A stretch of DNA of 64,000 nt from Gammaproteobacteria bacterium (GCA_022826245.1 JAJDVG010000006.1:28450-92449); one strand, 5' to 3'. Positions 34,865 to 43,932 are shown, counted from the stretch's first letter. Numbers and translations are program-made. The notes: generated from the sequence alone by a model not told the origin.

Positions 34865-35866
34865 CTAGTCGAGCCAGGGCGGCGGCGGCAGGTCCTTCGA
34901 ACGCAGGAACTCGGGGTTGAAAAGCTTCGACTGATACCGCTGCCCCGAGTCGCAAAGCACCGTCACGATCGTCTTGCCGGGTCCGAGATCGCGCGCCAGC
35001 CTGATTGCGCCGGCAACGTTGATGCCGCTCGAGCCGCCGAGCAGCAAACCTTCCGCCTGCAGCAGATCGTAGACCACGGGCAGCATCTCGGTGTCGGGAA
35101 TCTGGTAGGAATCGTCGATCCTGGCGCCGTCGAGATTGCCCGTGACCCGCCCCTGGCCGATGCCTTCGGTAATGGAACTGCCGCTCGAGGCGAGTTCGCC
35201 GGTCTTGATCCAGCTATGGATGGCGGCGCCCATCGGGTCGGCGGCCGCGGTGACGATGCCGGGATCGCGGTCCTTGAGAAAGGCGCTGACGCCGGCAAGC
35301 GTGCCGCCCGTGCCGACCGCGCAGATGAACCCGTCGACGCGGCCTCCCGTCTGTTGCCAGATCTCCGGCGCCGTGCTTGCCGTGTGGCCGTCGCGGTTGG
35401 CCTCGTTGTCCCACTGGTTCGCGTACAGAACGCCATGCTGCTCGGTGGCGGCAAGTTCCCGCGCCGTGCGTTCGGCGATGTGCACGTAGTTGTTCGGGTC
35501 GCGGTACGGCACGGCGGGGACTTCCCGGAGTTCGGCGCCGCAGAGCCTGAGCGCGTCCTTCTTCTCCTGGGTCTGGGTGTCGGGCATCAGGATCAGCGTC
35601 CGATAGCCGCGTGAGTTGCCGACCAGCGCGAGGCCGATCCCGGTATTGCCGGCCGTGCCCTCGACAATCACACCGCCCGGCTCGATCAGCCCGCGCTCCT
35701 CGGCGTCGAGCACGATGTACTTCGCGGCCCGGTCCTTGACCGACCCGCCCGGGTTCAGGAACTCGGCCTTGCCGAGAATCGTGCAGCCGGTGAGTTCCGA
35801 CGCCTTGCGCAGCTTGATGAGCGGAGTATTGCCGACCGAGTCGACGAAGTCGTCACGAGTGTCCAT
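34865..35866 (-). CDS. Cysteine synthase family enzyme
   Basis: A cytosolic fold-type II PLP enzyme that makes cysteine from O-acetylserine and sulfide, or a near relative. SVGNTPLIKLRKASELTG, FLNPGGSVKDRAAKYIVLDA (Schiff-base Lys44), VEGTAGNTGIGLALVG (substrate-binding loop), GTGGTLAGVSAFLKDRDPG (phosphate cup) and GLLLGGSSGINVAGAIRLA are intact. TAGNTG, rather than TSGNTG, and the C-terminal FRSKDLPPPPWLD-like end place it with the 'cysteine synthase A' group often found in oceanic Proteobacteria, related to CysK/CBS-type proteins. 333 residues. It is the third sulfur-amino-acid type enzyme within 8 kb. Confidence 0.92.
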   Translation of the reverse strand: MDTRDDFVDSVGNTPLIKLRKASELTGCTILGKAEFLNPGGSVKDRAAKYIVLDAEERGLIEPGGVIVEGTAGNTGIGLALVGNSRGYRTLILMPDTQTQEKKDALRLCGAELREVPAVPYRDPNNYVHIAERTARELAATEQHGVLYANQWDNEANRDGHTASTAPEIWQQTGGRVDGFICAVGTGGTLAGVSAFLKDRDPGIVTAAADPMGAAIHSWIKTGELASSGSSITEGIGQGRVTGNLDGARIDDSYQIPDTEMLPVVYDLLQAEGLLLGGSSGINVAGAIRLARDLGPGKTIVTVLCDSGQRYQSKLFNPEFLRSKDLPPPPWLD

Positions 35867-35916
35867 CGGATCGTGCGTCCGTAAACCTTGGCGGGTTGTG
35901 GAGTGAACGCGATCGG

Positions 35917-36372
35917 CTACGGAGCGGCGACCGTGACGGTGATTACATCGGACCGCACCGGCGGGTCATGCGGAATGTGCAGTGGATCGCCGAGCACGAG
36001 CTGCAGCGTGTGTTCGCCCGGCGGAAGCTCGAGTTCGGTTTCCGTCTGACCGCCCCCGAAGTGGAGGATGCGGTCCGTCGTCGGCAGCGGCAGGCCTTCC
36101 GGAGGCGCCTCTTCGACATCGACGAGCAGGTGATGATGACCGCTGTCAGCGAACGTGATGCCCGCGGGCGCGACACCCATACCCCGCAGGCCGAAGCTTA
36201 CGGTGAACGGCGACGAGACCGTCGCGCCGTCCTGAGGTTCGATGAAGTAGACCATGGCGCCATCAGGCGATGGCGTTCTCGGCAGTTCGACTGCGTCGGG
36301 TTCATCCTGGGCACCTGCGAGGCCTGGGGAAACCGATAGAAGCAGGCAGGCGAACAGTGGTATTGTTCTCAT
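35917..36372 (-). CDS. Exported DUF4399 protein
   Basis: A 151-residue periplasmic protein: leader RTIPLFACLLLSVSPGLAGA then the DUF4399 domain with VYFIEPQDGATVSSPFTVSF, GLRGMGVAPAG, DSGHHHLLVDVE (the His-rich turn typical of the family), FGGGQTETELELPPGEHTL and LGDPLHIPHDPPVRSD. It has a beta-sandwich fold of unknown function; the conserved HHHLL might bind metal. ATG 36372 with TTGAGGAACCTGTCG upstream is preferred to an in-frame TTG at 36387. It is divergent from the next operon, with 130 bases between starts. Confidence 0.88.
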   Translation of the reverse strand: MRTIPLFACLLLSVSPGLAGAQDEPDAVELPRTPSPDGAMVYFIEPQDGATVSSPFTVSFGLRGMGVAPAGITFADSGHHHLLVDVEEAPPEGLPLPTTDRILHFGGGQTETELELPPGEHTLQLVLGDPLHIPHDPPVRSDVITVTVAAP

Positions 36373-36474
36373 CGACAGGTTCCTCAAGATTCCTCAAGCA
36401 GGTCCGGTGAACTTATGCTCGCGACGCGGCGACTAACATAACATAAGCTCGAGGAAGGGCTGTATCGCGTACGA

Positions 36475-36493
36475 CCTTCGGTCCGGCCGAAGG
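36475..36493 (+). promoter_or_regulatory. Hairpin overlapping the ribosome site of the ten-gene operon
   Basis: CCTTCGG (36475-36481) and CCGAAGG (36487-36493) form a 7-bp stem with a 5-base loop. The right arm shares AAGG with the strong Shine-Dalgarno AAGGAGG (36490-36496) of the first gene of the operon, whose GTG start is at 36503. When folded, the ribosome site would be partly hidden, so a translational switch (protein- or temperature-dependent) is conceivable. Purely a sequence observation. Confidence 0.45.
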
Positions 36494-36502
36494 AGGTGGG
36501 CA

Positions 36503-37768
36503 GTGAAACAAAGAATACTTCGGATACTTCTTGCGATCGGTCTCGCGGCCGGTCTCGCCGCTTGCAGTTCAACGCCGCCGATGAGCCAGCAGGGTTCCCA
36601 GGGTGCGCCGAGCACGCCTAGCCCCTCGAGCAGCGGCCCGAGTTCCCCGTCCGGCGGCCAGAGTTCGCCGGCAGGGGGTCCGAGTTCGCCGTCGGGCGGC
36701 CAAAGCTCGCCCGCGGGCGGACAGCCCGGCCCGCAGAGTTCGATCCCGTCGCCGTCGTCCGGCATCCCGTCGCCGCCATCGTCAGGCATTCCCTCGCCAC
36801 CGTCGTCGGGCATCCCTTCGCCGTCGTCAGGGATCCCATCGCCTTCCGCGGGGATACCTTCACCGCCGAGTTCGCAGGGTCAGAGCGGTGATTCGGGATC
36901 GGACTCGCAGCGCGGCTCGACGGACGGCGATTCGGCCGGCGGCCGGCAGGCTCAGACAGGCGGCCGGGATCAGCAGGACCAGGCCGGCGCCGACGGTCAA
37001 CAGGCCGCGGGCGGCGGGCCGGATGAAGCCTCCGCTGCCGGCGGCGAGGAACAGGCCGCGGGGGCCGGTGGGCAGGACGAAGCCTCAGGCGTCGGTGGCG
37101 ATGATCAGGTCGCCGGAGCCGGCGGGCAGGACGAGACCTCAGGCGCCGGCGGCGATGAGGAATCCGGCGGAGCCGGCGGCGAGGAAGAGCTCGCCGGAGC
37201 CGGCGGACCGGAAGAAGGCGACGGCGCCGGCGGCGACTCGAGAACCGCGTCGGCAGGCGGTGAGGAAGGCGTTCCCGGCGGTCGCCAAGGCGACGGTGCG
37301 GGCGTCGAGGATGGTGTCTTTGGCGACGGTACCCAGGCTGCGGCAGGTTCCGGCGGCGAGGATGCATTCGACCGCTCGCTCGAGGACTTCGATGCGATCC
37401 TGGGCGCCGAACAGGAAGTGCTCGCCCGTACGGGCACGGGCACTGCCGCCGACCAGGTGTTGTCCGAGGCAGCCGGTGTCGGCGCCGCCACAGGCGGCTT
37501 CCCGGCAGGCGGTCCCGGCGGCGACGAACAGGACGAAGCGACGGGCGGTAGCGTTGGCGCCACCCAATCGTCGGGCCCGCGCACGGCCGATCGACGTCCT
37601 CCGGACTTTGTCGAAGACGAACCTGCCGAGGCGGTTGAAGGTTGCAACGACGAAGACACCGTCGCGCGGCAGTTGTGCGAACTCGCTACCAACGAGGAAG
37701 ACCCGGCGCTGCGCGAGTCGCTCTGGGAGGAGTACAACGAGTACGTCAAGATCGTTGCGCGCCAGTAG
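36503..37768 (+). CDS. Low-complexity repeat lipoprotein, first gene of the ten-gene operon
   Basis: A 421-residue predicted lipoprotein: leader RILRILLAIGLAAGLAAC with lipidation at Cys21. The body is three blocks of tandem repeats: residues 47-74 (period 7, SSPSGGQ / SSPAGGP), residues 80-124 (period 8, SSGIPSPP), and residues 171-260 (period 9, ten copies of the type GGEEQAAGA / GGQDETSGA). The last 150 residues are acidic but less repetitive and contain AVEGCNDEDTVARQLCELATNEED with two cysteines and a helical end LWEEYNEYVKIVARQ. No homologue is recognised; it may be an extended periplasmic or surface spacer. GTG 36503 has AAGGAGG seven bases before it. Next gene follows after 16 bases. 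Confidence 0.85.
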   Translation: MKQRILRILLAIGLAAGLAACSSTPPMSQQGSQGAPSTPSPSSSGPSSPSGGQSSPAGGPSSPSGGQSSPAGGQPGPQSSIPSPSSGIPSPPSSGIPSPPSSGIPSPSSGIPSPSAGIPSPPSSQGQSGDSGSDSQRGSTDGDSAGGRQAQTGGRDQQDQAGADGQQAAGGGPDEASAAGGEEQAAGAGGQDEASGVGGDDQVAGAGGQDETSGAGGDEESGGAGGEEELAGAGGPEEGDGAGGDSRTASAGGEEGVPGGRQGDGAGVEDGVFGDGTQAAAGSGGEDAFDRSLEDFDAILGAEQEVLARTGTGTAADQVLSEAAGVGAATGGFPAGGPGGDEQDEATGGSVGATQSSGPRTADRRPPDFVEDEPAEAVEGCNDEDTVARQLCELATNEEDPALRESLWEEYNEYVKIVARQ

Positions 37769-37784
37769 ATTTGGAGAAGGACTG

Positions 37785-39125
37785 ATGCACCGGATTTGCA
37801 TATTGTTGGTCGGGCTGTTTTCGCTGACGGCCTGCACCACCTCGGAGGTGCTCGTCGCCCATTCGGTCGATCTCGTGTCGAGCGTCGAGGCGATCCCCGA
37901 GGAGCAACTGCTCGATGTCGGGATCGTGGTGTTCGATCCCGGCGTTCCGGAAGGCGAGCTGCCCGAGGAAGTCGTCGAGGAGCTCATGACCGAAGGCAGT
38001 TTCCCGCAGGTGCGGCGCGCCGAATCGCTGTACATGGCCGTGGAGCTGCGCGACACGCTGCAACAGAGCGGCCATTGGGGCGGCGTCTGGGTCACGCCCG
38101 AAGAGTCCGTGGCGTCGGACCTCAACATCACCGGCGAGATCCTGCATTCCGACGGCGCCAACGTGACCCTGCGGATCAGGGCCGAGGACGCGGCGGGCCG
38201 CGTCTGGCTCGACGAGCCCTATGAACTGGAAACGGCGGCCGGCGTCTACAACCGGGGTCGTTATCCGGACAAGGACCCGTACCAAGACCTCTTCAATTCG
38301 ATCGCCAACGATCTGGCGACGGCTCAGGCCGAACTGTCGGCCGAGGACGCGCGGCAGATCCGCACCGTGGCCGATCTGCGCTACGCGGAGGACCTGAGCC
38401 CCGAAGCCTTCGACGGCTATGTCGCCGAGCGCCGCAACGGCGAGTTCGAGCCGGTACGGTTGCCCGCCGCCGGAGATCCGATGTTCGATCGCACGCAACG
38501 AATACGGCAACGCGAGCAACTGTTCTTCGATACGCTGAACCAGCACTACGCTAGTTTCTCGGCCGACGCTTCGGAGTCCTACGATAGCTGGCGGGAGTAT
38601 GCGCGCGAGGAGGCGATCGCGATCCGCGAGATCACGCGCCAGTCGCGCTGGCAGACGGGTCTCGGCATCGCGACGATCCTGGCGGCGATCGCCTACGGGA
38701 CCAATTCCTCCAACGACAGCTACTCCGACTACCTGATCCAGCAGGGCGTCACGTACATCGGCATGGAAATGATCCGCTCCGGCGCGATCAGGCGCCAGGA
38801 GAGGCGCATGCATACCGAAACGCTCGAAGAGTTGTCGCTGAGTTTCGACGAGTCCGTCGAGCCGCTCGTCGTGGACATTCAGGGCACGCAGCACCGCCTG
38901 ACCGGAACGGTCGATACGCAGTACGCGGAGTGGCGCGAACTGCTCAAGCAGCTCTTCGTCAGCGAGACGGGTCTGGCGCCGGAGAACATCGACGTCTACA
39001 GGGAAGTGGAGTCCGAAGCGGTGGACGAAGTCCAGTTGCTCGAGATCGACGTTCCTGCGGACGAAGGGACGGGGGCCGAGGAAACCGACACCGATGCAGA
39101 CGGGGGCGCAGTCAGCGGAGTCTAG
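37785..39125 (+). CDS. Envelope lipoprotein of unknown family, ten-gene operon
   Basis: A 446-residue predicted lipoprotein (HRICILLVGLFSLTAC, lipobox Cys17). Sequence features: EQLLDVGIVVFDPGVPEGEL and VAVELRDTLQQSGHWG-like segments resembling a GNA1162/CsgG-like nucleotide of beta-strands, a polar helix-rich centre (TRQSRWQTGLGIATILAAIA, a short hydrophobic stretch at about residues 295-315) and an acidic tail EGTGAEETDTDADGG. I do not recognise the family. ATG 37785 follows GGAGAAGGACTG. The gene is 16 bases downstream of the repeat lipoprotein and its stop is 37 bases before the kinase start, consistent with one transcript. Confidence 0.85.
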   Translation: MHRICILLVGLFSLTACTTSEVLVAHSVDLVSSVEAIPEEQLLDVGIVVFDPGVPEGELPEEVVEELMTEGSFPQVRRAESLYMAVELRDTLQQSGHWGGVWVTPEESVASDLNITGEILHSDGANVTLRIRAEDAAGRVWLDEPYELETAAGVYNRGRYPDKDPYQDLFNSIANDLATAQAELSAEDARQIRTVADLRYAEDLSPEAFDGYVAERRNGEFEPVRLPAAGDPMFDRTQRIRQREQLFFDTLNQHYASFSADASESYDSWREYAREEAIAIREITRQSRWQTGLGIATILAAIAYGTNSSNDSYSDYLIQQGVTYIGMEMIRSGAIRRQERRMHTETLEELSLSFDESVEPLVVDIQGTQHRLTGTVDTQYAEWRELLKQLFVSETGLAPENIDVYREVESEAVDEVQLLEIDVPADEGTGAEETDTDADGGAVSGV

Positions 39126-39162
39126 GAGCCCGTGGCCAAAGCCCCGCTGCGGTCAAGCGGCG

Positions 39163-39978
39163 ATGCAGCCCGGCCGTCGCCGGCGCTGGTCGCCTGACCG
39201 CACCCTTCGTTTCGAAAGGCGGCTCGCTTCGGGCCGCATGACCGAAATCTGGTTCTGTTCCACCGACGGCGGTCGTCCGCTGGCCGTCAAGACCCTGAAG
39301 CCCGACTGGCTGTCGACACCCGGCGCCCGGGCCGTGCTCAGGCGCGAGTACGAGGTCCTTTCGAGCCTGCGCCATCCCGCCATCGTCGCCGCGGACGCCT
39401 TCATCGACGAACCGGAACGTGCGGCGCTCGTGCTCGAGTATCTGGGCGGCGGCGACCTCGTGAGCCTCGCCGGCATCGCGCCGCGCCACTGGATCGCCCC
39501 GGTGCGCGATGTCCTCACCGCGCTCGACCACCTGCACGAGCGCGGTTACGCGTACCGTGACGTCAAGGCGCGCAACGTGATGTTCGACGCTACAGGGCGG
39601 GCGCGCCTGATCGATTTCGGTTCAGTTGCCCGAATCGGCGCGCCCGGTTCGGAGCATGGCACGACCGCCGCGCACCGTCCTTCGCGAGCCCGGTTGACGC
39701 GCGTGAGGGCTGAACAGGATCTCCATGCGTTCGCCGTGCTGCTCTTCGAACTCCTGGCCGGGCGGTTGCCTTTCGGTGTCGAGCCGGACACCGATTCCGC
39801 GGCGAATGCGCCCGAACCGACGCTCGCGATCGAGAGCGCCGACCGCCCGGATCTCGACGCTCTTTGCAAGCTCGTGCTCGCTGCGCTCGATACGGGCGGC
39901 GAACCCGAAGTCCCGGGCGTTGCCGAGTTCGCTAATGTCATAGAATCAGTGCTCGCCACAGAGTCGAAACAGCCGTGA
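39163..39978 (+). CDS. Ser/Thr protein kinase, ten-gene operon
   Basis: A soluble 271-residue eukaryotic-like protein kinase, essentially a bare catalytic domain. The glycine loop is degenerate (RRLASGRMTEIW), the ATP lysine is in LAVKTL (Lys43), the alpha-C Glu in RREYEVLSSL, the catalytic loop is YRDVKARN (Asp133, Asn138; Tyr replaces the His of HRD) and the metal-binding motif is IDFGS (Asp151). The activation segment has GTTAAHRPSRARLTRV, and QDLHAFAVLLFELLAGRLPF matches subdomain IX. It should be active. No receptor domain or membrane helix is present, so inputs may come through the membrane TPR and PEGA partners. Start uncertain: ATG 39163 or ATG 39094 (overlapping the lipoprotein gene). 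Confidence 0.9.
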   Translation: MQPGRRRRWSPDRTLRFERRLASGRMTEIWFCSTDGGRPLAVKTLKPDWLSTPGARAVLRREYEVLSSLRHPAIVAADAFIDEPERAALVLEYLGGGDLVSLAGIAPRHWIAPVRDVLTALDHLHERGYAYRDVKARNVMFDATGRARLIDFGSVARIGAPGSEHGTTAAHRPSRARLTRVRAEQDLHAFAVLLFELLAGRLPFGVEPDTDSAANAPEPTLAIESADRPDLDALCKLVLAALDTGGEPEVPGVAEFANVIESVLATESKQP

Positions 39979-41480
39979 CCGAAGCTGAGCAGCGCCCGCA
40001 GCACGAAGAGACCATCATCGCGGTCAAGCCCGGCTTCGGCGCCGCGAAACGCAAGTCCGCGCGGCCGGATCAGGTCCAACGAAGGCTGCCGTGGCTCGGC
40101 ATCGCCGCCGCGGGATTGCTCGCACTTGCCGCCGCCGTGTTCTTCGTGTTGCCGAGCTGGGTCGAGGAACGCTCCGCGAGCGCGCCCGTCGCGGCGCCGC
40201 CCGTCGTCGAAGCACCGGAGCCAGCGGGACCTGTCCTGAGCGAAGAAGAATACGCGGCGCTCCGGGAACAGGCCGAATCGCTGCTCGCCGATGTCCTGGC
40301 CCAGAAAGCGCGGCTCGAAGAGTTGTCGGCGCCTGTCTGGGGCGCGGATGAATGGCTGCGTTACGACGCAACCGCACGCGCCGGCGATGACGCGCTGCTC
40401 GACGACGCCGTACAAGCGGCTGTAGCGGCTTACGAGGAAGCGCTCGCTGTCGGCGAAGGCTTGCTCGGGCGCTCGGACGAGATCATGGGCACGGCACTGG
40501 ACAATGGCCGGCAGGCGCTCGAGGCCGGCAATCCCGAACTTGCGATCGAGCAGTTCGATCTCGTGCTCGGCATCGAGCCCGGTAACGCGACGGCGAAAGA
40601 TGGCCGCGCCCGCGCGGAGCGCTTGCCCGAAGTCATCGAACTCGTGCGGCAGGGCGACGAGCTGCGGCGCGGGCGGGAATTGCAGGCCGCGGCCGATGCT
40701 TACCGCGGCGCGCTTGCGATCGACGCGCGCTGGGAACCGGCGCGAACGGCGCTTGACGCCGTCACGGCCGAAATCGCCCGCGCCCGCTTCGACGCATTGT
40801 TGTCGGGCGGGTTCGCCGCATTGGCGGACGAGGACTTCGACGAGGCCGAGTCGCGTTTTCGCCGGGCGCTCGACATGCGCGCGGATTCCGCCGAGGCACG
40901 GGACGGACTGGTGCAGGCCGAGCAGGGCCGGGAACTCGCGCAGATTGAGATGGCCGAGGCCAGGGCGCTAGCCTTCGAGCGCCGCGAACTCTGGGACCGT
41001 GCCATCGTGCAGTACGAGACCGCGCTCGAAGCCGACGCGACGCTCGAGTTTGCGATCAGCGGTCTCGCGCGCTCGCGCGAGAGAAGCGACCTCGACGCCA
41101 AGCTCTTGAATCTCGTCGACAATCCCGAGTTGTTGTTGACAGATAACATCCTCGCCGAAGCCGAAGTGCTCGTTACTCAGGCGCGCGCAATCCCCGACCC
41201 CGGCACGCGGCTCAGCGGGCAGCTCGCCCGCCTCGATCAGCTCATCGTCGCCGCCACGACACCGTTGCCCGTGCAACTTCAGTCCGATGAGCTCACCGAG
41301 GTCACCGTCTTTCGCGTCGGCCGCCTCGGCACGTTCAGCACGCGGCAGATCGAAGTCAGGCCGGGCACCTACACGGTCGTCGGCAGCCGCATGGGCTACC
41401 GGGACATTCGCAAGACTTTCACGGTTCTGCCGGGGCGCGAGATGACGCCGGTAAGCGTCATCTGCGAGGAACCGATCTGA
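39975..41480 (+). CDS. Membrane-anchored TPR protein with PEGA-like C-terminus, ten-gene operon
   Basis: A 501-residue bitopic protein: a polar cytoplasmic N-terminus (about 38 residues), one helix (LPWLGIAAAGLLALAAAVFF, 39-60), then a long helical periplasmic part with TPR-like units (ALDNGRQALEAGNPELAIEQ, LRRGRELQAAADAYRGALAI, LADEDFDEAESRFRRALDMR, RRELWDRAIVQYETALEADA) and a final beta domain resembling PEGA (VFRVGRLGTFSTRQIEVRPG, TYTVVGSRMGYRDIRKTFTV). It starts at GTG 39975, overlapping the kinase stop (GTGA), so the two are coupled; the short cytoplasmic tail could be a kinase substrate. Function: periplasmic scaffold, by inference. Confidence 0.88.
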   Translation: MTEAEQRPQHEETIIAVKPGFGAAKRKSARPDQVQRRLPWLGIAAAGLLALAAAVFFVLPSWVEERSASAPVAAPPVVEAPEPAGPVLSEEEYAALREQAESLLADVLAQKARLEELSAPVWGADEWLRYDATARAGDDALLDDAVQAAVAAYEEALAVGEGLLGRSDEIMGTALDNGRQALEAGNPELAIEQFDLVLGIEPGNATAKDGRARAERLPEVIELVRQGDELRRGRELQAAADAYRGALAIDARWEPARTALDAVTAEIARARFDALLSGGFAALADEDFDEAESRFRRALDMRADSAEARDGLVQAEQGRELAQIEMAEARALAFERRELWDRAIVQYETALEADATLEFAISGLARSRERSDLDAKLLNLVDNPELLLTDNILAEAEVLVTQARAIPDPGTRLSGQLARLDQLIVAATTPLPVQLQSDELTEVTVFRVGRLGTFSTRQIEVRPGTYTVVGSRMGYRDIRKTFTVLPGREMTPVSVICEEPI

Positions 41481-41493
41481 GGATGGCGTGCGG

Positions 41494-43932
41494 ATGAGCC
41501 GAGCGAACGACTGGATCCTGGCCACCGAGGAATCGGGCTACACGCGCTATTTCGAAGCGGAGTCGCTGCCGGTCAGGATCGGCGGCGGCAGCGAGGACGA
41601 TATCCGGCTCGACGGCGTATCGGGCTCACTGCAGATCGGCGTGCTCGACGGCGTCTTCTTCGTGCAGGCCGGCAGACACACGACCAATCTGCGCGTCGGT
41701 GGCGAATTGCTGAGAAGTTCGCACCGGCTCACCGACGGCGAAGTGGTCGCCCTCGACAGCGCGCGCCTGAGCTGTTCGATCGCCGCCGGCAAGTTGACGG
41801 TGTCGATCGAAGCCCGGGTCACCGCCGGCGATACGGCGCCTCCGGATCTCGAGGAACTCGCCCGCGCCGGCGACGACGGCAGCGGCGAGATCGCGATCTC
41901 GCCGGTCGCGTTTCGCACCGGGGCAGCCGCGGCTCAACGGTCGCGGTCCCGGCGGCCGCGCGTTGCCACGATCCTTGTTGCGGCCGCATTTGCCGTGCTC
42001 GCCGTGCTTGGCTGGTTCGCGTTCACCGCGAAGTCCGTACAGCTCGTATTCGAGCCGGCCACGGAGGAGTTCAGCCTGCCGGGTACGCTTTTCAAGTTCC
42101 AGCTCGGCGACCGGCTCCTGCTGCGTTCCGGAACGCACGGCGTGTCCGCGCAACTGGAAGGCTACTATCCGCTCGAAACCGACATCGACGTCGGCACGTT
42201 GCCGGATCAGTCCTTCGAACTCACGTTCACGAAGTTGCCGGGCCTGATCACGCTCCGAACGGAGCCCGAGGCGGGCGCCGCGGTCAGCATCGAGGGTGAG
42301 ATGCTCGGCCGGACGCCGCTCGTCGACTTCGAACTCGTACCCGGCCTGCACCGAATCGAGTTTTCCGCGGCGCGCTACCTGCCGGAGGTCCGTGAGCTCA
42401 CCGTCGAAGGCGGCCAGGCGCGGCAATCGCTTACGGCGGAACTCACGCCCGACTGGGCGCCGGTGACGATCAGTACCGAACCGCCGGGCGCCGACATACT
42501 CATCGACGGCGAAACCGTCGGCGCGACGCCCATGGAAGTCGAGATCACGGCCGGAGAGCGGCAGATCGAGGTCCGTCTCGACGGCTACAACGCGTGGGGC
42601 ATGCTGCTCAACGTCGTCGCCGACAATGCGCAGCGGCTCCCGCTGATTGCGCTCGAACCGGCCGACGGGCGCGTCGAACTCGTCAGCGTGCCGAGCGAAG
42701 CCGCCGTCAGCGTGAACGGGGAGTATCGCGGCCGTACCCCGCTTGAGCTGCGTCTTAGCCCCTCGCGCACACACGAGATCGTGTTGAGCAAACCGGGTTA
42801 CGTTTCCGACACGCTCGAACTGACGGTCGCGGCGGACAGCGGCCGCGTGGTCGAACTCGAGCTTGAGGCTCAGTTGGGTGAGATCGTCATCGAAAGCAAC
42901 CCGCCCGGTGCGGAGATCTGGGTCGACGGCAACCGCGAGGCTTCCACACCCGCGATACTCAATCTGCTCGCGATCAGCCACGAAATCGAGATTCGCCAGG
43001 CCGGGTACGTGCCGCAGGGTACCGAGGTGACCCCGAGGCCCGGTTTCACGCAGACGCTGAGCTTCGATCTGGAGGTACTCGACGACGCTTCGGGCAGCGG
43101 CTATCCGCGCATCGTGCGTACGTCGATCGGCCAGGAACTCAGGCTCGTGCCGGCGGGACGCTTCACGATGGGCTCTTCGCGCCGCGAGCAGGGTCGGCGG
43201 TCCAACGAGACGCTGCGGGAAGTGCAGGTCAGCCGGGCGTTCTATCTCGGGGTGCGCGAAGTCAGCAACGCCGAGTTTCGCATGTTCAACCAGGAGCACT
43301 ATTCGGGCGAGTTTGCCAACCTGTCGCTCGACGGTGACGATCAGCCCGTCGTTCGGGTCACCTGGGAAGATGCCGTGATGTTCCTGAACTGGCTCAGCAC
43401 ACGCGACGGGCTGCAGCCGGTGTACGTGCCGACGGCGAACTCCTGGGCGCCGATCCGGCCGCTCAGGAACGGTTACCGTTTGCCGACGGAGGCTGAGTGG
43501 GCCTGGGCGGCGCGCGCCGCCGAACGCGAGGAGCCGCTGATCTACCCGTGGGGCGAGCAACCCCCGCCGCCGGATCGCTCGGGCAACTACGCGGATCTGT
43601 CGGCGGCCGCGATCCTGCCGACGACGCTCGTGACCTACAACGACAGTTACCCGGTGACCGCGCCCGTGGGCAGCTTCGAGCCGAACGCGCTCGACATCTT
43701 CGATCTCGGCGGCAATGTGTCGGAATGGCTTCAGGATCTCTACGAGGTCAGGGTCATAGAGCCCGGGACCATCGAGATCGATCCGCTCGGTCCGGAGACC
43801 GGCCGATTCAACATGATCCGGGGCGCGAGCTGGCGGAGCGCCACGGTGACGGACCTGCGGTTCGCCTACCGCAACTACGGAGCGCAGCCGCGCGAGGACC
43901 TCGGGTTCCGCATTGCCCGGAATCTGGAATGA
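41494..43932 (+). CDS. FHA-like / TM / four-PEGA / FGE-like-domain protein, ten-gene operon
   Basis: An 812-residue membrane protein. Residues 1-110 look like a degenerate FHA fold (LPVRIGGGSEDDIRLDG, LRVGGELLRSSHRLTDGEVV) facing the cytoplasm. One helix (ATILVAAAFAVLAVLGWFAF, 156-176) is followed by about four PEGA repeats (249-530; for example TEPPGADILIDGETVGATPM and SNPPGAEIWVDGNREASTPA). The last 270 residues are an FGE-sulfatase/SUMF1-type domain (LVPAGRFTMGSSRREQG, YRLPTEAEWAWAARA, DLGGNVSEWLQDLYE, NMIRGASWRS, DLGFRIARN), without any cysteine, so it cannot use the FGE Cys pair; a binding role is likelier. Start ATG 41494 or GTG 41488. Eight to fourteen bases downstream of the TPR gene. 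Confidence 0.9.
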   Translation: MSRANDWILATEESGYTRYFEAESLPVRIGGGSEDDIRLDGVSGSLQIGVLDGVFFVQAGRHTTNLRVGGELLRSSHRLTDGEVVALDSARLSCSIAAGKLTVSIEARVTAGDTAPPDLEELARAGDDGSGEIAISPVAFRTGAAAAQRSRSRRPRVATILVAAAFAVLAVLGWFAFTAKSVQLVFEPATEEFSLPGTLFKFQLGDRLLLRSGTHGVSAQLEGYYPLETDIDVGTLPDQSFELTFTKLPGLITLRTEPEAGAAVSIEGEMLGRTPLVDFELVPGLHRIEFSAARYLPEVRELTVEGGQARQSLTAELTPDWAPVTISTEPPGADILIDGETVGATPMEVEITAGERQIEVRLDGYNAWGMLLNVVADNAQRLPLIALEPADGRVELVSVPSEAAVSVNGEYRGRTPLELRLSPSRTHEIVLSKPGYVSDTLELTVAADSGRVVELELEAQLGEIVIESNPPGAEIWVDGNREASTPAILNLLAISHEIEIRQAGYVPQGTEVTPRPGFTQTLSFDLEVLDDASGSGYPRIVRTSIGQELRLVPAGRFTMGSSRREQGRRSNETLREVQVSRAFYLGVREVSNAEFRMFNQEHYSGEFANLSLDGDDQPVVRVTWEDAVMFLNWLSTRDGLQPVYVPTANSWAPIRPLRNGYRLPTEAEWAWAARAAEREEPLIYPWGEQPPPPDRSGNYADLSAAAILPTTLVTYNDSYPVTAPVGSFEPNALDIFDLGGNVSEWLQDLYEVRVIEPGTIEIDPLGPETGRFNMIRGASWRSATVTDLRFAYRNYGAQPREDLGFRIARNLE

